Assembly (NCBI GenBank): GCA_016709545.1
Contig: JADJMO010000006.1
Coordinates: forward strand, 124,001-188,000
Direction of reading: 5' to 3'
DNA length: 64,000 nucleotides
DNA from: Myxococcales bacterium
GTDB taxonomy: Bacteria > Myxococcota_A > Polyangia > Polyangiales > JADJMO01
The translations under genes and the position numbers were made by a program. Of this stretch, positions 47,230-56,434 are shown piece after piece. The notes below the pieces were generated by a model. That model was given only the letters and a program-made list of their open reading frames with translations, had not been told where the DNA came from and searched no databases. Numbering within the stretch: the first letter of the stretch is position 1; every line of letters begins with the position of its first letter.

Positions 47230-48240
47230 GTGGCAGACATCGATCGCAGAGGGTTCCTCGGTGCGGGTGTGGGCTCCGTCGTCGCCGGCTGCGCGGCCGG
47301 CGTGCGGCCACCGAAGTCGGTAGAGATCTCGCAGGCGGCCGAAGACGTCCTCGCGCGCCTCGATCGCGCGCTCCTGGTCGGCGAGGCCAAGAAACACCCG
47401 CTCGCGCAGTTCGACAAGGGGGGCACCCTGCACGAAGACGAGCGCTACGTGCGCGCCGTCATGCGCTCGCTCACGGTGGTGGGTGTGCTGCAGGAGGTCC
47501 CGGTCGAGGTGCAGACGCACCCCGCGATCCAGCGCCGCCTGTGGGACTCCATGGCGGACATGGACTTCGCCGTCGGCGAGAGCCGCCGTCGGCTCGCGGC
47601 GCTCACCCCGGCCGATCACCGGAACATTCGCGAGCTGCTCTCGAAGCCCGGCGTCGAGGTCGGCGACGAGATCTTCGCGAGCCTCGACCGCGACGCCGCG
47701 GCGGCGGGCATGTCGACCGCGCGCAGGCTCCACCTGCGCTCGCTGGGGCGCGAGGTCACCGGCCGGCTGCGCCAGTCGCCGCAGATGTTCGCCGACGAGA
47801 TGCTGACCAAGCTCGATCGCGCGATCGCCGCCGCCGCCGACCCGGTCGCGTGGACCGAGCTGCGCATGGGCAAAGCCGCCTACGCCGAGCTCACCGAGAA
47901 GGTCGCGGTGGGGCAGGCGGCCTTCGGGACCAAGAAGCTCGCCGCCGCGGTGTCGTCCTCGGCGCTCACGCCCGCGGAGCTGGCCCGCATCCAGTCGCAC
48001 TCGATGCTCGACGTGCCGACGTCGCCGCCGTCGCTCGAGCCGCCGAAGAAGAAGAGCAAGACCACCGTCCTCCAGGTCGGTGGGTACATGCTCGGCATCG
48101 GCGTCGTCGTCACCGCGCTCGGGGGCGTGATCGTCGCCGCCGGCCCGGTCATCGGCCTCTTCGTGATGACGCTCGGCGTGCTCGGCCTCCTCGGGGGCCT
48201 GGTCGTCACCCTGGTGGGCGCCATCATCTCGGCCTCATGA
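47230..48240 (+). CDS. Tat-type lipoprotein with C-terminal membrane helices, cassette first gene
   Basis: A 336-aa protein that heads the cassette. The GTG at 47230 is chosen since it gives a short signal with twin arginines and a perfect lipobox, 'DRRGFLGAGVGSVVAGC'; an ATG at 47188 is the longer alternative. Residues 50-270 are helical ('HPAIQRRLWDSMADMDFAVG', 'LLSKPGVEVGDEIFASLDRD', 'MSTARRLHLRSLGREVTGRL'); the C-terminus has two hydrophobic helices ('VGGYMLGIGVVVTALGGVIV', 'LFVMTLGVLGLLGGLVVTLV'). I recognise no family. The stop overlaps the ketosynthase start (ATGA), which strongly links it to that pathway, perhaps as an envelope partner. Confidence 0.65.
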   Translation: MADIDRRGFLGAGVGSVVAGCAAGVRPPKSVEISQAAEDVLARLDRALLVGEAKKHPLAQFDKGGTLHEDERYVRAVMRSLTVVGVLQEVPVEVQTHPAIQRRLWDSMADMDFAVGESRRRLAALTPADHRNIRELLSKPGVEVGDEIFASLDRDAAAAGMSTARRLHLRSLGREVTGRLRQSPQMFADEMLTKLDRAIAAAADPVAWTELRMGKAAYAELTEKVAVGQAAFGTKKLAAAVSSSALTPAELARIQSHSMLDVPTSPPSLEPPKKKSKTTVLQVGGYMLGIGVVVTALGGVIVAAGPVIGLFVMTLGVLGLLGGLVVTLVGAIISAS

Positions 48241-50104
48241 CCGCGTACGTCCACGGACGCGGCGTCGTCTGCGCGGTCGCGAGAGACCACTCGGCGCTCG
48301 AGCGCGCCGTCGCCGAGAGCGAGTCCGGCATCCGGCCCCTCGAGCGCCACGCGGGGCTCGGGCTCGTCGTGCAGACCGCCGCCGAGGTGGCCGGCATCGC
48401 GAAGGGGCACGATCCGACCGTCGAGTTCGCCGTCACCGCGGGCCGGGAGGCGCTCGCCGGATCGACCGCCGCACCCGCGCGTCGCGCGCTCGTGTTCGGC
48501 ACGAGCCTCGGTGACCACCCCGGTGGGGTGCACCGCCTCGCCGAGCTCGTGGCCGACGCGCTCGCGATCGAAGGGCCCCGCATCACCCTGTCCACCGCGT
48601 GCACCTCGTCGACGCACGCCGCGGGCCTCGCCGCCGACCTGCTCGCGGACGGCGCCGCCGACGAGGTCCTCGCGGGCGGCTCCGACCGCCTCTCGCCCGA
48701 GATCCTGGCTGGTTTCGAGGCGCTCGGGCTCCTCGCGCGCGATGGCTGCACGCCGTTCGGCCCCGCCACCGGCACCACGCTCGGCGAGGGCGCGGGCTTC
48801 GTACGACTGCGTAGCGAGCCGAGCCCCCTCGCGATCGTCGGCTACGGCCTCTCGGCCGACGCGTACCACGCGACCACCCCCGACCCGTCGGGTGCCGGCG
48901 TCGCGCGCGCGATCGAGGGGGCGCTCCGGGACGCGGGCGTCGCCCTTGAGCGATCGACTACGTCAACGCGCACGCGACGGGCACGAGCACCAACGACCCG
49001 GCGGAGTGGCGCGCCCTCGAGCGCGTGTTCGGCGCCCACGCCCCCTCGCTCCGGGTCAGTGGCTCCAAGGGCATGCTCGGCCACGCGCAAGGGGCCGCGG
49101 GGGTGCTCGAGCTCCTCGTCACCCTCGCGGCGCTGTCCGCAGGCAAGGTGCCGCCGACGGTCCGCACAGCGTCGCCGCGGCCACGCGCTCCCACGGGTCT
49201 CGTGCTCGACGGCGCGCCGCCGCTGCACGCGGTCGATCACGCCGTGTGCACCAACTCGGCGTTCGCGGGCGCCAACGCGGCCGTCGTCGTCACGACGCGC
49301 CCCGTGCCGCCCCGACCCTCACGCGAGCGTCACCCGGTCCACCTCCGCGCATGGGCCACGGCGTTCTCCGACGAGCCCCTCGACCTCGCGGACCTCGCGC
49401 CCGACCTCGATCCGCGCGGGCTCGATCCGATGAGCCGCCACCTCACCGCCGCCGCGGCGCGGGCCCTCCGCGCGGGCGACCTCGCCGTGCGCGGCGCCGC
49501 GCGGGACCGCACCGGACTGTTCGTGGGCACCCTGCGCGTCTCCCCGGAGAGCGCGCGAGCCTTCCGCGCGAGCATCGAGGAGCGCGGACTCACGCGTCTC
49601 TCCCCGACCGCGTTCACCCGCATGGTGCTCAACGCGCCCGCCGGCGTGTGCACGCGCGCGCTCGGCTTGCGCGGACCGACCACCACGGTGACGATCGGCG
49701 ACGGCAGCGGGCTCCTCTCGCTCGTCCTCGCCGCGCGCTGGCTCTCGCACCGCGACGACGCCGACGTGCTCCTCGCCGGCGGGGTCGACGAGCGCGACGC
49801 GGACGAGGGCGAGGGTCGGACCGGCGCGGTGGTGGGGGCGCTCGTCCGCGGCGAGTGCGCGGGCCCTCCGGTCCTCGGCTTCGCGATCCGCGGGCCAGGC
49901 CGCGCCGCCGAGGCCGCGGAGGCCGCGCGGGTCATGGCGGGTGTCGACCGCGACGAGGCGCTCGTCGCGAAGGCCGGTCGCCGCGCGATCGGCGGCCTCG
50001 AGGCCCTGGTGGTCTGGGATCGCAGCCGTCCGCTGCTGCTCGTCGAGTCCTCTCGCTCGGCGTCTTGTGCGTTGTTGCTCGGAAGGAGCCCGGAACATGG
50101 ATGA
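48237..50104 (+). CDS. Beta-ketoacyl synthase fused to chain-length-factor-like domain, frameshifted
   Basis: About 622 aa after correction. The first domain is a ketosynthase: Cys122 in 'LSTACTSSTHA', first His in 'YVNAHATGTST' and second in 'GSKGMLGHAQGAAG'. One base is missing at 48951-48953; beyond it the next frame continues with 'IDYVNAHATGTSTNDPAEWR'. From about residue 375 a second, shorter domain has the N-terminal half of a ketosynthase fold with no catalytic Cys ('TTVTIGDGSGLLSLVLAARW' at the nucleophile position), like chain-length factors (Ketoacyl-synt_2). Such pairs elongate acyl chains on an ACP and set the product length. The stop overlaps the ACP gene by 8 bp. Confidence 0.85.
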
Positions 50105-50378
50105 CGCCCTGCGCACGGTCATCGCGCAGCGCGAGCACACGCTCGATCGCTTGCGCGAGCTGCTCCTGGCCCGCCTCTCGTTGCAGCGCTCGCCGGCGGA
50201 GATCGACCCGGACACGCCGCTCTTCGGCCTCGGTCTCGGGCTCGACAGCATCGACGCCATCGAGCTCCTGGTCTGCGTGGAGGCCGAGTTCGGGGTCACC
50301 CTCGAGAGCGCCCAGGCCATGCGCGCGATGCGCACGCTCGGCACGCTCGTCGATGCGCTCCTGGAGAAGGCCGCGTGA
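50097..50378 (+). CDS. Acyl carrier protein
   Basis: A 93-aa ACP. The phosphopantetheine serine is in 'FGLGLGLDSIDAIELLVCVE' (GLDSID), with the helix-II end 'AEFGVTLE' typical of acyl carriers. It carries the growing chain as a thioester for the adjacent ketosynthase, reductase and dehydratase. It sits between the ketosynthase and a GcvT-like gene with overlapping ends (8 bp and 4 bp), so all are translated together. It is distinct from a housekeeping AcpP, being more Arg-rich near the N-terminus. Confidence 0.92.
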   Translation: MDDALRTVIAQREHTLDRLRELLLARLSLQRSPAEIDPDTPLFGLGLGLDSIDAIELLVCVEAEFGVTLESAQAMRAMRTLGTLVDALLEKAA

Positions 50379-51401
50379 CCCCGCTCGAGGTGCTCCGCAC
50401 GAGCGTCGTGCTGGCCGAGGACGACGGCGTCCACGTCGTCGAGGTGCGCGGCGCCGACGCGCGTCGCTTCCTCGATCACGCGACGCCGGGCCCCCTCGCG
50501 CTGCAGGACGCGCAACTCCGCCTCACGTTCCTGCTCGACGACGACGGGCGCGTCCTCGCCGACGTCGCCGTGGCGCGCGACGACGACGCGTATCTCCTGC
50601 TCGTCGAGGGCCTCTCTGCCTCGCGGCTCCTCGCGGAGCTCGAGGCGCGCCGTGAAGGTCTCTCGGTCGAGCTGCAGATCCGCGAGGGCTCCCCGCTCTC
50701 GCTGCACGGCCCGTTTGCCTGGGAGCTCGTCGCGGAGGTCGCCGGCCCCGACGTCCTCTCGATGCCGTACCTGAGCCTCCTGCGCGGCGAGAACCTGGTG
50801 TTCCGCGCGGGCAAGACGGGCGAATACGGCTACCAGATCGTCGCACCACCCTCGCGCCGCGCGGGGGCTCCTCGAGGAGCTCCTCCGGCGCGGCGAGCGC
50901 TACGGCCTCGCGCGGATCGACCGACCCACGCTCGACCTCGCGGCGCTCGAGAATGGCTTCTTCACCCTGCGCGAGGTCACCCGCGGCCTCGACCCCGTCG
51001 AGCTCCAGCAGCAGTGGCGCATCGACTACCAGAAGCCGTCGTTCGGGATCGAGGCTTTGCGCCGCCGCCGGGACACGGTCGCCCGCCGCGTGACCACCTT
51101 CCTCGCTCCGGAGGGCGCCAGCGTGTCGGCGGACCAGGGCGTGTGGTTCGGCGATCGCCCGATCGGCCGCGTGCTCGTGGCCGAGGTTTCGCCGATCCTG
51201 GGGCGCGCGGTCGGCCTCGCGCTGCTCGATCGGGCCTACGCGCACGCGGGGATCGATCGCTACGAGGTCCGCGGTCCGGTCGCGGTGCCGATCCGCACCG
51301 TGTCGCCGCCGCTCCTCGAGAACCGCAGCCTGCACGTGCGCGCGCAGCGTCACAGCTGGTTCGGGACGACGCCGGCCGATTTCCCCCCGGTGTGGCCGTG
51401 A
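50375..51401 (+). CDS. GcvT/YgfZ-like folate-binding aminomethyltransferase homologue, frameshifted
   Basis: About 341 aa after correction. The N-terminal part follows the GcvT pattern ('VEVRGADARRFLDHATPGPL', 'RLTFLLDDDGRVLADVAVAR', 'FRAGKTGEYGYQIVAP'). One C too many at 50849-50851 shifts the frame; the next frame continues 'RAARGLLEELLRRGERYGLA', 'LENGFFTLREVTRGLDPVEL', 'WRIDYQKPSFGIEALRRRRD' and ends at 51401. GcvT uses tetrahydrofolate to move a methylene group from the glycine cleavage carrier; YgfZ relatives serve Fe-S repair. Neither role fits an ACP/ketosynthase operon, so a new carrier-linked one-carbon step is possible (inference). Overlaps the ACP and SDR genes. Confidence 0.8.
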
Positions 51402-52133
51402 CGCGCTTCGCGGGCCGCACCGCGCTCGTCACCGGGGCCTCCCGCGGGCTCGGTCGGGCCATCGCGATCGAGCTCGGCGCCGCTGGCGCGCGGGTCCACG
51501 TCGGCTTTCGCGCGCAGGCCGAGGCGGCGGCCGAGACGTGCGCCGAGATCCTCGCGGCCGGGGGCAGCGCCACGCCCCTGTCAGCTCGACCAGGCCTCGC
51601 CCACGTCGGTCGACGAGGCCATGGCGAGCCTCGGCTCGGTCGACGTCGTGATCAACAACGCGGCCATCGGCTGGGACGAGCCGTTCGCGAGCATGTCGAT
51701 GCGCGCGTTCGACGACGTCGTCCGCACCGACCTCGTGGGCGTCTTCGCGGTGTGCCGCGCAGTGGCGCGCCCGATGATGGCGCGTCGCGCGGGGGCGATC
51801 GTCAACGTGGTCTCCGTCGCGGGACTCCGCGCGAGCCCCGGCCAGGCGAACTACGCCGCGGCCAAGGCCGGCGTCGTGGCGCTCACGCAGACGATGGCCG
51901 CCGAGCTCGGCCCGTTCGGCGTGCGGGTGAACGCGGTGGCCCCCGGCTACCTCGACACCGGGATGGCGCTCACCATCGACCGGAGGCTCCTCGAGCGTCG
52001 CACGCAGGGCATTCCGCTGCGTCGCCTCGGCAAGGCGCGCGAGGTGGCGAGCTGCGTCTCGTTCCTCGCGTCGGACGAGGCCAGCTACGTGACCGGGCAC
52101 ACGTTCGTCGTCGACGGAGGGCTCTCGCTGTGA
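51398..52133 (+). CDS. 3-oxoacyl-ACP reductase (FabG-like SDR), frameshifted
   Basis: Exactly 244 aa after correction, the length of FabG. NAD(P) motif 'TALVTGASRGLGRAIAIELG', then the frame is shifted by one extra base at 51578-51582; the next frame continues 'QLDQASPTSVDEAMASLGSV', 'DVVINNAAIGWDEPF', catalytic Ser in 'VNVVSVAGLRASPGQ' and Tyr-x3-Lys in 'NYAAAKAGVVAL', ending 'SYVTGHTFVVDGGLSL'. It reduces the 3-oxoacyl chain made by the ketosynthase. Starts with GTG overlapping the GcvT-like stop. Confidence 0.9.
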
Positions 52134-52726
52134 CCCCACTGCACCTCGGCCCCGACGTCGTGCAGCGGCTCATCCCGCACCGGCGCCCGTTCCTCATGGT
52201 CGACGCGGTCGAGGCGCTCGAGGTGGGCGAGCGGCCGGCCCTCCGCGCGAGCCGCCTCGTGACCGCCAACGAGCCGGTGTTCGAGGGCCATTTCCCCGGG
52301 CTCCACCTCTGGCCCGGGGTCTACACGATCGAGGGGCTCGGGCAGACCTGCAACCTGCTGCTCGTGCTGCTCGCCATGCAAGAGGATCACGGCGAGCCGA
52401 GCGAGGTGCTCGCGGCCCTCGAGCACCTCGAGCGCGCCCTCACCCTGCGGCCCCACGACGCGCGGATCGTCGAAGTCGTGTCTGCGCGCCTCGCGGCAAG
52501 ACCCCGCGGGTGGAACCTCGGCATGAGCGCGGCGGTGCAGGTCAAGCTCGTGCGGCCGGTCTTCGCCGGGCAACGCCTCGACTACGAGGTCCGCCGCACC
52601 CACCAGCACGACGCGCTCGTGCGCTTCGACGTCGAGGCCTCGGTGAGTGGCCAGCGCGTCGCCCAGGGCACGATGACCAGCGCTCTCTCCATAGGCTCTC
52701 TCCCCGGAGGAGGCTCCGATGCGTGA
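52130..52726 (+). CDS. FabZ-like 3-hydroxyacyl-ACP dehydratase (hotdog fold)
   Basis: A 198-aa hotdog-fold dehydratase. 'VVQRLIPHRRPFLMVDAVEA' and 'NEPVFEGHFPGLHLWPGVYT' carry the FabZ active His and the substrate tunnel, followed by 'IEGLGQT' with the catalytic Glu. It removes water from 3-hydroxyacyl-ACP, the third step of chain elongation. It is longer than usual FabZ (about 150 aa), with extra residues between the helix and the last strands. The GTG start overlaps the SDR stop (GTGA); the stop overlaps the next lipoprotein gene by 8 bp. Confidence 0.9.
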   Translation: MTPLHLGPDVVQRLIPHRRPFLMVDAVEALEVGERPALRASRLVTANEPVFEGHFPGLHLWPGVYTIEGLGQTCNLLLVLLAMQEDHGEPSEVLAALEHLERALTLRPHDARIVEVVSARLAARPRGWNLGMSAAVQVKLVRPVFAGQRLDYEVRRTHQHDALVRFDVEASVSGQRVAQGTMTSALSIGSLPGGGSDA

Positions 52727-53153
52727 CCAGTTCCTCGGCCTGTTCGTGCTGCTCGGCGGGCTCTTCGCGTGCGGGGGCTCGAAGAAGCAACCGGTGGCGG
52801 CCGCGCCCGAACCCCCGGGCCGCGTGTCGTGGTCGGTCACCATGAAGGGCCACCGCGATCTCACCCCGGCGCTCGCGCACGCGGCGGACAAGGCCGGGTG
52901 CGAGCTGAAGACGCAGCGCGAGTCCGCGTTCAACGCGCTCTGTCCCGGCGCGGTCTACGTCTTCGCGTACATGTCGAATCGCGTGTTGGTGCGGGGGTGT
53001 GGCGACGGTGTGACGCAAGAGGCCTGCGCCGAGGTGTGGTCCAAGATCATGAAGTCCGTCGAGGTGGCCGACGAGGAGTCCACCGAGTCCACGCCCGCGC
53101 CGGCGAGCAGCGCGCCCCCCGCGGCGCCCGATCCGGGCGGCACCAAGTTCTGA
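52719..53153 (+). CDS. Lipoprotein, end of the cassette
   Basis: A 144-aa predicted lipoprotein. Signal 'FLGLFVLLGGLFACG' with Cys near residue 18, then 'VSWSVTMKGHRDLTPALAHA', 'ADKAGCELKTQRESAFNALC' and 'GVTQEACAEVWSKIMKSVEV', followed by a Ser/Pro/Ala tail. Three or four cysteines may form disulphides. No family recognised. Overlap with the dehydratase gene by 8 bp implies cotranslation with the biosynthetic cassette and hence an envelope location for part of the pathway (inference). Confidence 0.65.
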   Translation: MRDQFLGLFVLLGGLFACGGSKKQPVAAAPEPPGRVSWSVTMKGHRDLTPALAHAADKAGCELKTQRESAFNALCPGAVYVFAYMSNRVLVRGCGDGVTQEACAEVWSKIMKSVEVADEESTESTPAPASSAPPAAPDPGGTKF

Positions 53154-53214
53154 CGCGGGCGCGGCAGCCTGTCGCCTCGCCGAACACCGCGACGCCGTCG
53201 TACGTTCCTCGTCC

Positions 53215-54273
53215 ATGCGACGGCTGCTCCTCTGTGCCCTCCTCCTCGGTTGCCAGCGCGAAACACGCAAGGACGTCACGAGGACCGAGGAAGAGTCGAA
53301 GGCACCGGAGTCGAAGGCGCTGGCCCCCTCCAAGACCTTCATCCAGCGGCCCGAGCCCCCGTCTCCGCCGGAGCCCGAGAGTTCCACCCCGAAGGACGCC
53401 GAGCCGCCGCCGGATCCGCCGCCCAAGCTGGGGCCGTTCCTGAGCGTGGTTGCCCCGGTCGCTCCCACGCCGGCGCCCGCGAAGGGCTACCTGTCCAAGC
53501 CGCCGGCGGGGTTCGATGTGCGCAAGGGCGGCGACGTGTACCACCTCGCCGATGGCGACCTCTACGCGAACAGCTTCATGACCGGCCCGAGCAACTCCGA
53601 GTGGTTCCTCTCGCTCGTGCGTGGGGGCGTCGAGGTGAAGGCCTTCCCACAGGTGTGGCAGTTCACCCTCGACCCCGAAAGGAAGCGCCTCGCCCTCCAC
53701 GAGACGCGGACGGGGCCGGGTGGGCCGCTTCGCTTCCGCGAGATCCTCGACCTCACGACCCTGACGAGCACGCCGCTGCCGCACACGCCGTGCACCGACC
53801 GCCTCGCGTGGGTCGACGACGGCAAGCTGCTGCTCGGCGACGGGTTCGTGCACGATCCAGCGGACCACCCCGAGACGTCGCAGGTCTGGGTGTGCCTCTT
53901 CGATTCGAGTGGCAAGCTGCTCGCCAAGCTCGACGGCGGCCGTCACCCCCACCACGCGGCGGCAGAGAACTACGTGAACGCCCTTGCGGGTGTGCTGCCG
54001 AAGGACCCGTCCGTGGTGTTCCTCTTCCGCGAGTACCGTTCCCATGGCAACTACGACGTGACCTTCATCGATACGCATCCGCCCCACACCCGCAAGATCG
54101 CGCGCCTGAACACCCCAGCAGAGCCGGGCCAGATGGGCAGCCCCAAGCAGGTGGAGATGGACCTCGCCACGATGACCCTCGCCACCGCGACCGAGCTCCG
54201 CTTCCGAGGCAAGAAGTACGGCGAGAGCTGGTGGTGGCAGTGGCAGACCACCAAGCTCGTCGACGCGCCCTGA
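53215..54273 (+). CDS. Lipoprotein with propeller-like domain, unknown function
   Basis: A 352-aa predicted lipoprotein. Signal 'RRLLLCALLLGC' with a good lipobox, a Glu/Pro/Ser-rich linker to about 90, then a repetitive beta region ('GDVYHLADGDLYANSF', 'QFTLDPERKRLALHETRTGP', 'RLAWVDDGKLLLGDGFVHDP', 'VWVCLFDSSGKLLAKLDGGR', 'VTFIDTHPPHTRKIARLNTP') that suggests a WD40-like or PD40 propeller. Function unknown. It lies 61 bp after the cassette lipoprotein, on the same strand, and may be cotranscribed. Confidence 0.65.
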   Translation: MRRLLLCALLLGCQRETRKDVTRTEEESKAPESKALAPSKTFIQRPEPPSPPEPESSTPKDAEPPPDPPPKLGPFLSVVAPVAPTPAPAKGYLSKPPAGFDVRKGGDVYHLADGDLYANSFMTGPSNSEWFLSLVRGGVEVKAFPQVWQFTLDPERKRLALHETRTGPGGPLRFREILDLTTLTSTPLPHTPCTDRLAWVDDGKLLLGDGFVHDPADHPETSQVWVCLFDSSGKLLAKLDGGRHPHHAAAENYVNALAGVLPKDPSVVFLFREYRSHGNYDVTFIDTHPPHTRKIARLNTPAEPGQMGSPKQVEMDLATMTLATATELRFRGKKYGESWWWQWQTTKLVDAP

Positions 54274-54301
54274 CCCGCGGCAACCGAGCGCGGGACGGTG
54301 T

Positions 54302-54619
54302 ATGATCGGTTCCAGGATGAAGTCGATCGGAGAGGTAGCTCACGAACTCGCTCAGGCTCACCGCGCCGAGGATCCGGAGACCAAGCAGGTCTATCTGGCC
54401 AGCAGCGACACCGAGGTGCGGCTCGTCGAGGTCTCGGGGTCGATCGGGTCCACGGGTGAGGTGCTTCCGTTTCGCTTCACGGCGCGCGCCGATCTGGGCA
54501 TCCCCTATGCGTCCATCGTCGTCCTTCTCGGTGAAGACGATTGGCACCGGGTCGAGCGAGGGGAACTGGCGTTGCCCGAAGGCTGGGGTGGGTTCGAGGA
54601 TCTGAAGAAGATCGCCTAG
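54302..54619 (+). CDS. Small hypothetical protein
   Basis: A 105-aa protein with no family I recognise. It opens with a helix ('IGEVAHELAQAHRAEDPETK'), then strands 'EVRLVEVSGSIGSTGEVLPF' and 'RFTARADLGIPYASIVVLLG', and a tail 'EGWGGFEDLKKIA'. It looks like a small soluble alpha/beta protein. The ATG at 54302 has GGGA six bases upstream; a second in-frame ATG at 54317 is possible. 28 bp follow the preceding lipoprotein gene. Confidence 0.55.
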   Translation: MIGSRMKSIGEVAHELAQAHRAEDPETKQVYLASSDTEVRLVEVSGSIGSTGEVLPFRFTARADLGIPYASIVVLLGEDDWHRVERGELALPEGWGGFEDLKKIA

Positions 54620-54662
54620 CGAGCGGTCCTTCGATCAGGTCTTCCCGTAGAACCTGCACGAC

Positions 54663-56387
54663 TCAGCCCGCGGCGCGGCGGAGCTTCTCGACGAGGCCCT
54701 GCACCTGCCGCGCGGTCTGCTCGTGCGCGTGCGCGATCTCCTCGAGCTTGTCGGCGCTGTTGAGGAGCTGCTCGTTGCCGCGCGTCTGACCGCGGTGGCC
54801 GACGTTGAGCTGGTTGACCATGCCCGAGATCGACTCGATGGCCTGGGTGATCTGCCGGCCGCCGCGCGCCTGCTCCTGGCTCGAGCGCTCCACGTGCTGG
54901 GTGATGAGGCGCATCTTCTCGGCGCTCTTCACGATGAGCTCGGAGCCGCGCGCCTGCTGCGCGGTGGCGGCGGCGATCTGCTGGACCGTCTCGGCGATGC
55001 GGCCGATGGCGTCGGTGACCTGCTTGCTGCCCTTGGCCTGCTCCACCGTCGCGCGGGCGATCGCGCGCACCATCGTGGTGCTCTTGGTCGACGACTCGAG
55101 GATCTTCTTGAGGGCGCGCTCGGCCTCGTTGCTGACCTCGACGCCGCGGTCGACGTTGTGCGCGCCGCGCTCGACGGCGGCGATCGCGTTCTTCGACTCG
55201 GCCTGGATCGTCTTGATGAGCTCGGCGATCTCCTTGGTGCTGCCGCCCGCGCGCTCGGCGAGGTCCTTGATCTCGTCGGCGACGACGGCGAAGCCCTTGC
55301 CGTGCTCGCCGGCCTGCGCGGCGATGATGGCGGCGTTCAGCGCGAGCAGGTTGGTCTGCTCGGCGACGTCGTCGATGACGCTGAGGATCTGGCCGATGGC
55401 CTCGATGCGCGACCCGAGGTTCGAGATGACCGCCACCGCCTCCTGCGACGACTCCTTGATGCGGTAGATCTCGCCGATCGTCTTGAGGATGGCCTCGGCG
55501 CCGCGCTCGGCGTCGCTCGCCACCTCTTCGGAGAGCTTGGCCGTCTCGTTGGCGTTGGACTGCACCTGGTCGATGCTCACGTCCATCTCGTTCATGCTCG
55601 AGGAGGTCTCCTCGGCGGTGAGCGAGAGCGCGTCGACGTTCTTGGCGACCTCCTTGATGGAGTAGGTCATCTCCTCGATCGAGCTCACCGTCTCGCGCAC
55701 GCTGCCGGCGAGCTCGCCGACGTTCTCGGCCACCTCGTCGTTGGTCGCCGTGAGCTCGAGGATCGAAGAAGACGACTCCTCGGCGCTGGTCGCGAGCTGC
55801 TCCACGTGGTGGGCGAACTCCTTGAGCGTGCCGGTCACCTCGCGCACGCGCCGCCCGGCCTCGACGGCCACGTCGAGCTCGTCCTTCGTCGTGTCGGTGA
55901 GCTTGCGCTGGAGATCGTCGAGCTTGTCGATGACCTCCTCGATGTCGCGGTGGTGGCGCTTGTTCTCGCCGTCCTTGGCCTCGATCTGCTTCTCGAGCGA
56001 GGCGAGCTCGGACTCCTTGGTCGCGAGCTGGGCCTCGATCTGCGCGAGCTTCTTCTCGAGCTCGCCGCTGCTCTTCTGCGCGGTCTCGTGGAGGCGGTGC
56101 TGCTCGGCGACGCGGGTGAGCTCGTCGTAGAGCGCGAGCACCTCGGTCGGCGAGCCGGCGGGAGGAGGCGCAGGACGGTCGCCCTCGCGCGCGCGGCGGG
56201 CGGCGTCGGCGAGCCCAGGGGGCAGCGAGGCGCCGCCCCCTCCGAGCAGCACCATGACGACGGCGGCGAACACCCCGAGGCCCGCGATGACAGGCATCGT
56301 GTGCAGGTTGGGCGCCGCCGCCACGACGAAGAACAACACGGCCACGACGACGGCCGGGACGAGCTGGCGCTGGAGCTGGGGATTCAC
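54663..56387 (-). CDS. Methyl-accepting chemotaxis protein without periplasmic sensor domain
   Basis: A 574-aa chemoreceptor. Two adjacent N-terminal helices ('LVPAVVVAVLFFVVAA', 'VIAGLGVFAAVVMVLLGGGG') leave only a short loop outside, so any signal is sensed in the cytoplasm. No HAMP domain is evident; instead a long coiled coil (LEKKLAQIEAQLATKESELA) leads to the signalling domain with the hairpin tip 'IDDVAEQTNLLALNAAIIAA' and 'QAGEHGKGFAVVADEIKDLA'. Such receptors control Che or Frz kinases. No che genes are nearby. The GTG at 56387 is chosen, as the upstream frame is shadow sequence. No pentapeptide tether is seen at the C-terminus. Confidence 0.9.
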   Translation of the reverse strand: MNPQLQRQLVPAVVVAVLFFVVAAAPNLHTMPVIAGLGVFAAVVMVLLGGGGASLPPGLADAARRAREGDRPAPPPAGSPTEVLALYDELTRVAEQHRLHETAQKSSGELEKKLAQIEAQLATKESELASLEKQIEAKDGENKRHHRDIEEVIDKLDDLQRKLTDTTKDELDVAVEAGRRVREVTGTLKEFAHHVEQLATSAEESSSSILELTATNDEVAENVGELAGSVRETVSSIEEMTYSIKEVAKNVDALSLTAEETSSSMNEMDVSIDQVQSNANETAKLSEEVASDAERGAEAILKTIGEIYRIKESSQEAVAVISNLGSRIEAIGQILSVIDDVAEQTNLLALNAAIIAAQAGEHGKGFAVVADEIKDLAERAGGSTKEIAELIKTIQAESKNAIAAVERGAHNVDRGVEVSNEAERALKKILESSTKSTTMVRAIARATVEQAKGSKQVTDAIGRIAETVQQIAAATAQQARGSELIVKSAEKMRLITQHVERSSQEQARGGRQITQAIESISGMVNQLNVGHRGQTRGNEQLLNSADKLEEIAHAHEQTARQVQGLVEKLRRAAG

Positions 56388-56434
56388 CGGAAGCCGAGCG
56401 TAGGGGGTCCGTGGGAACCGAGGCAAGCTACCCG

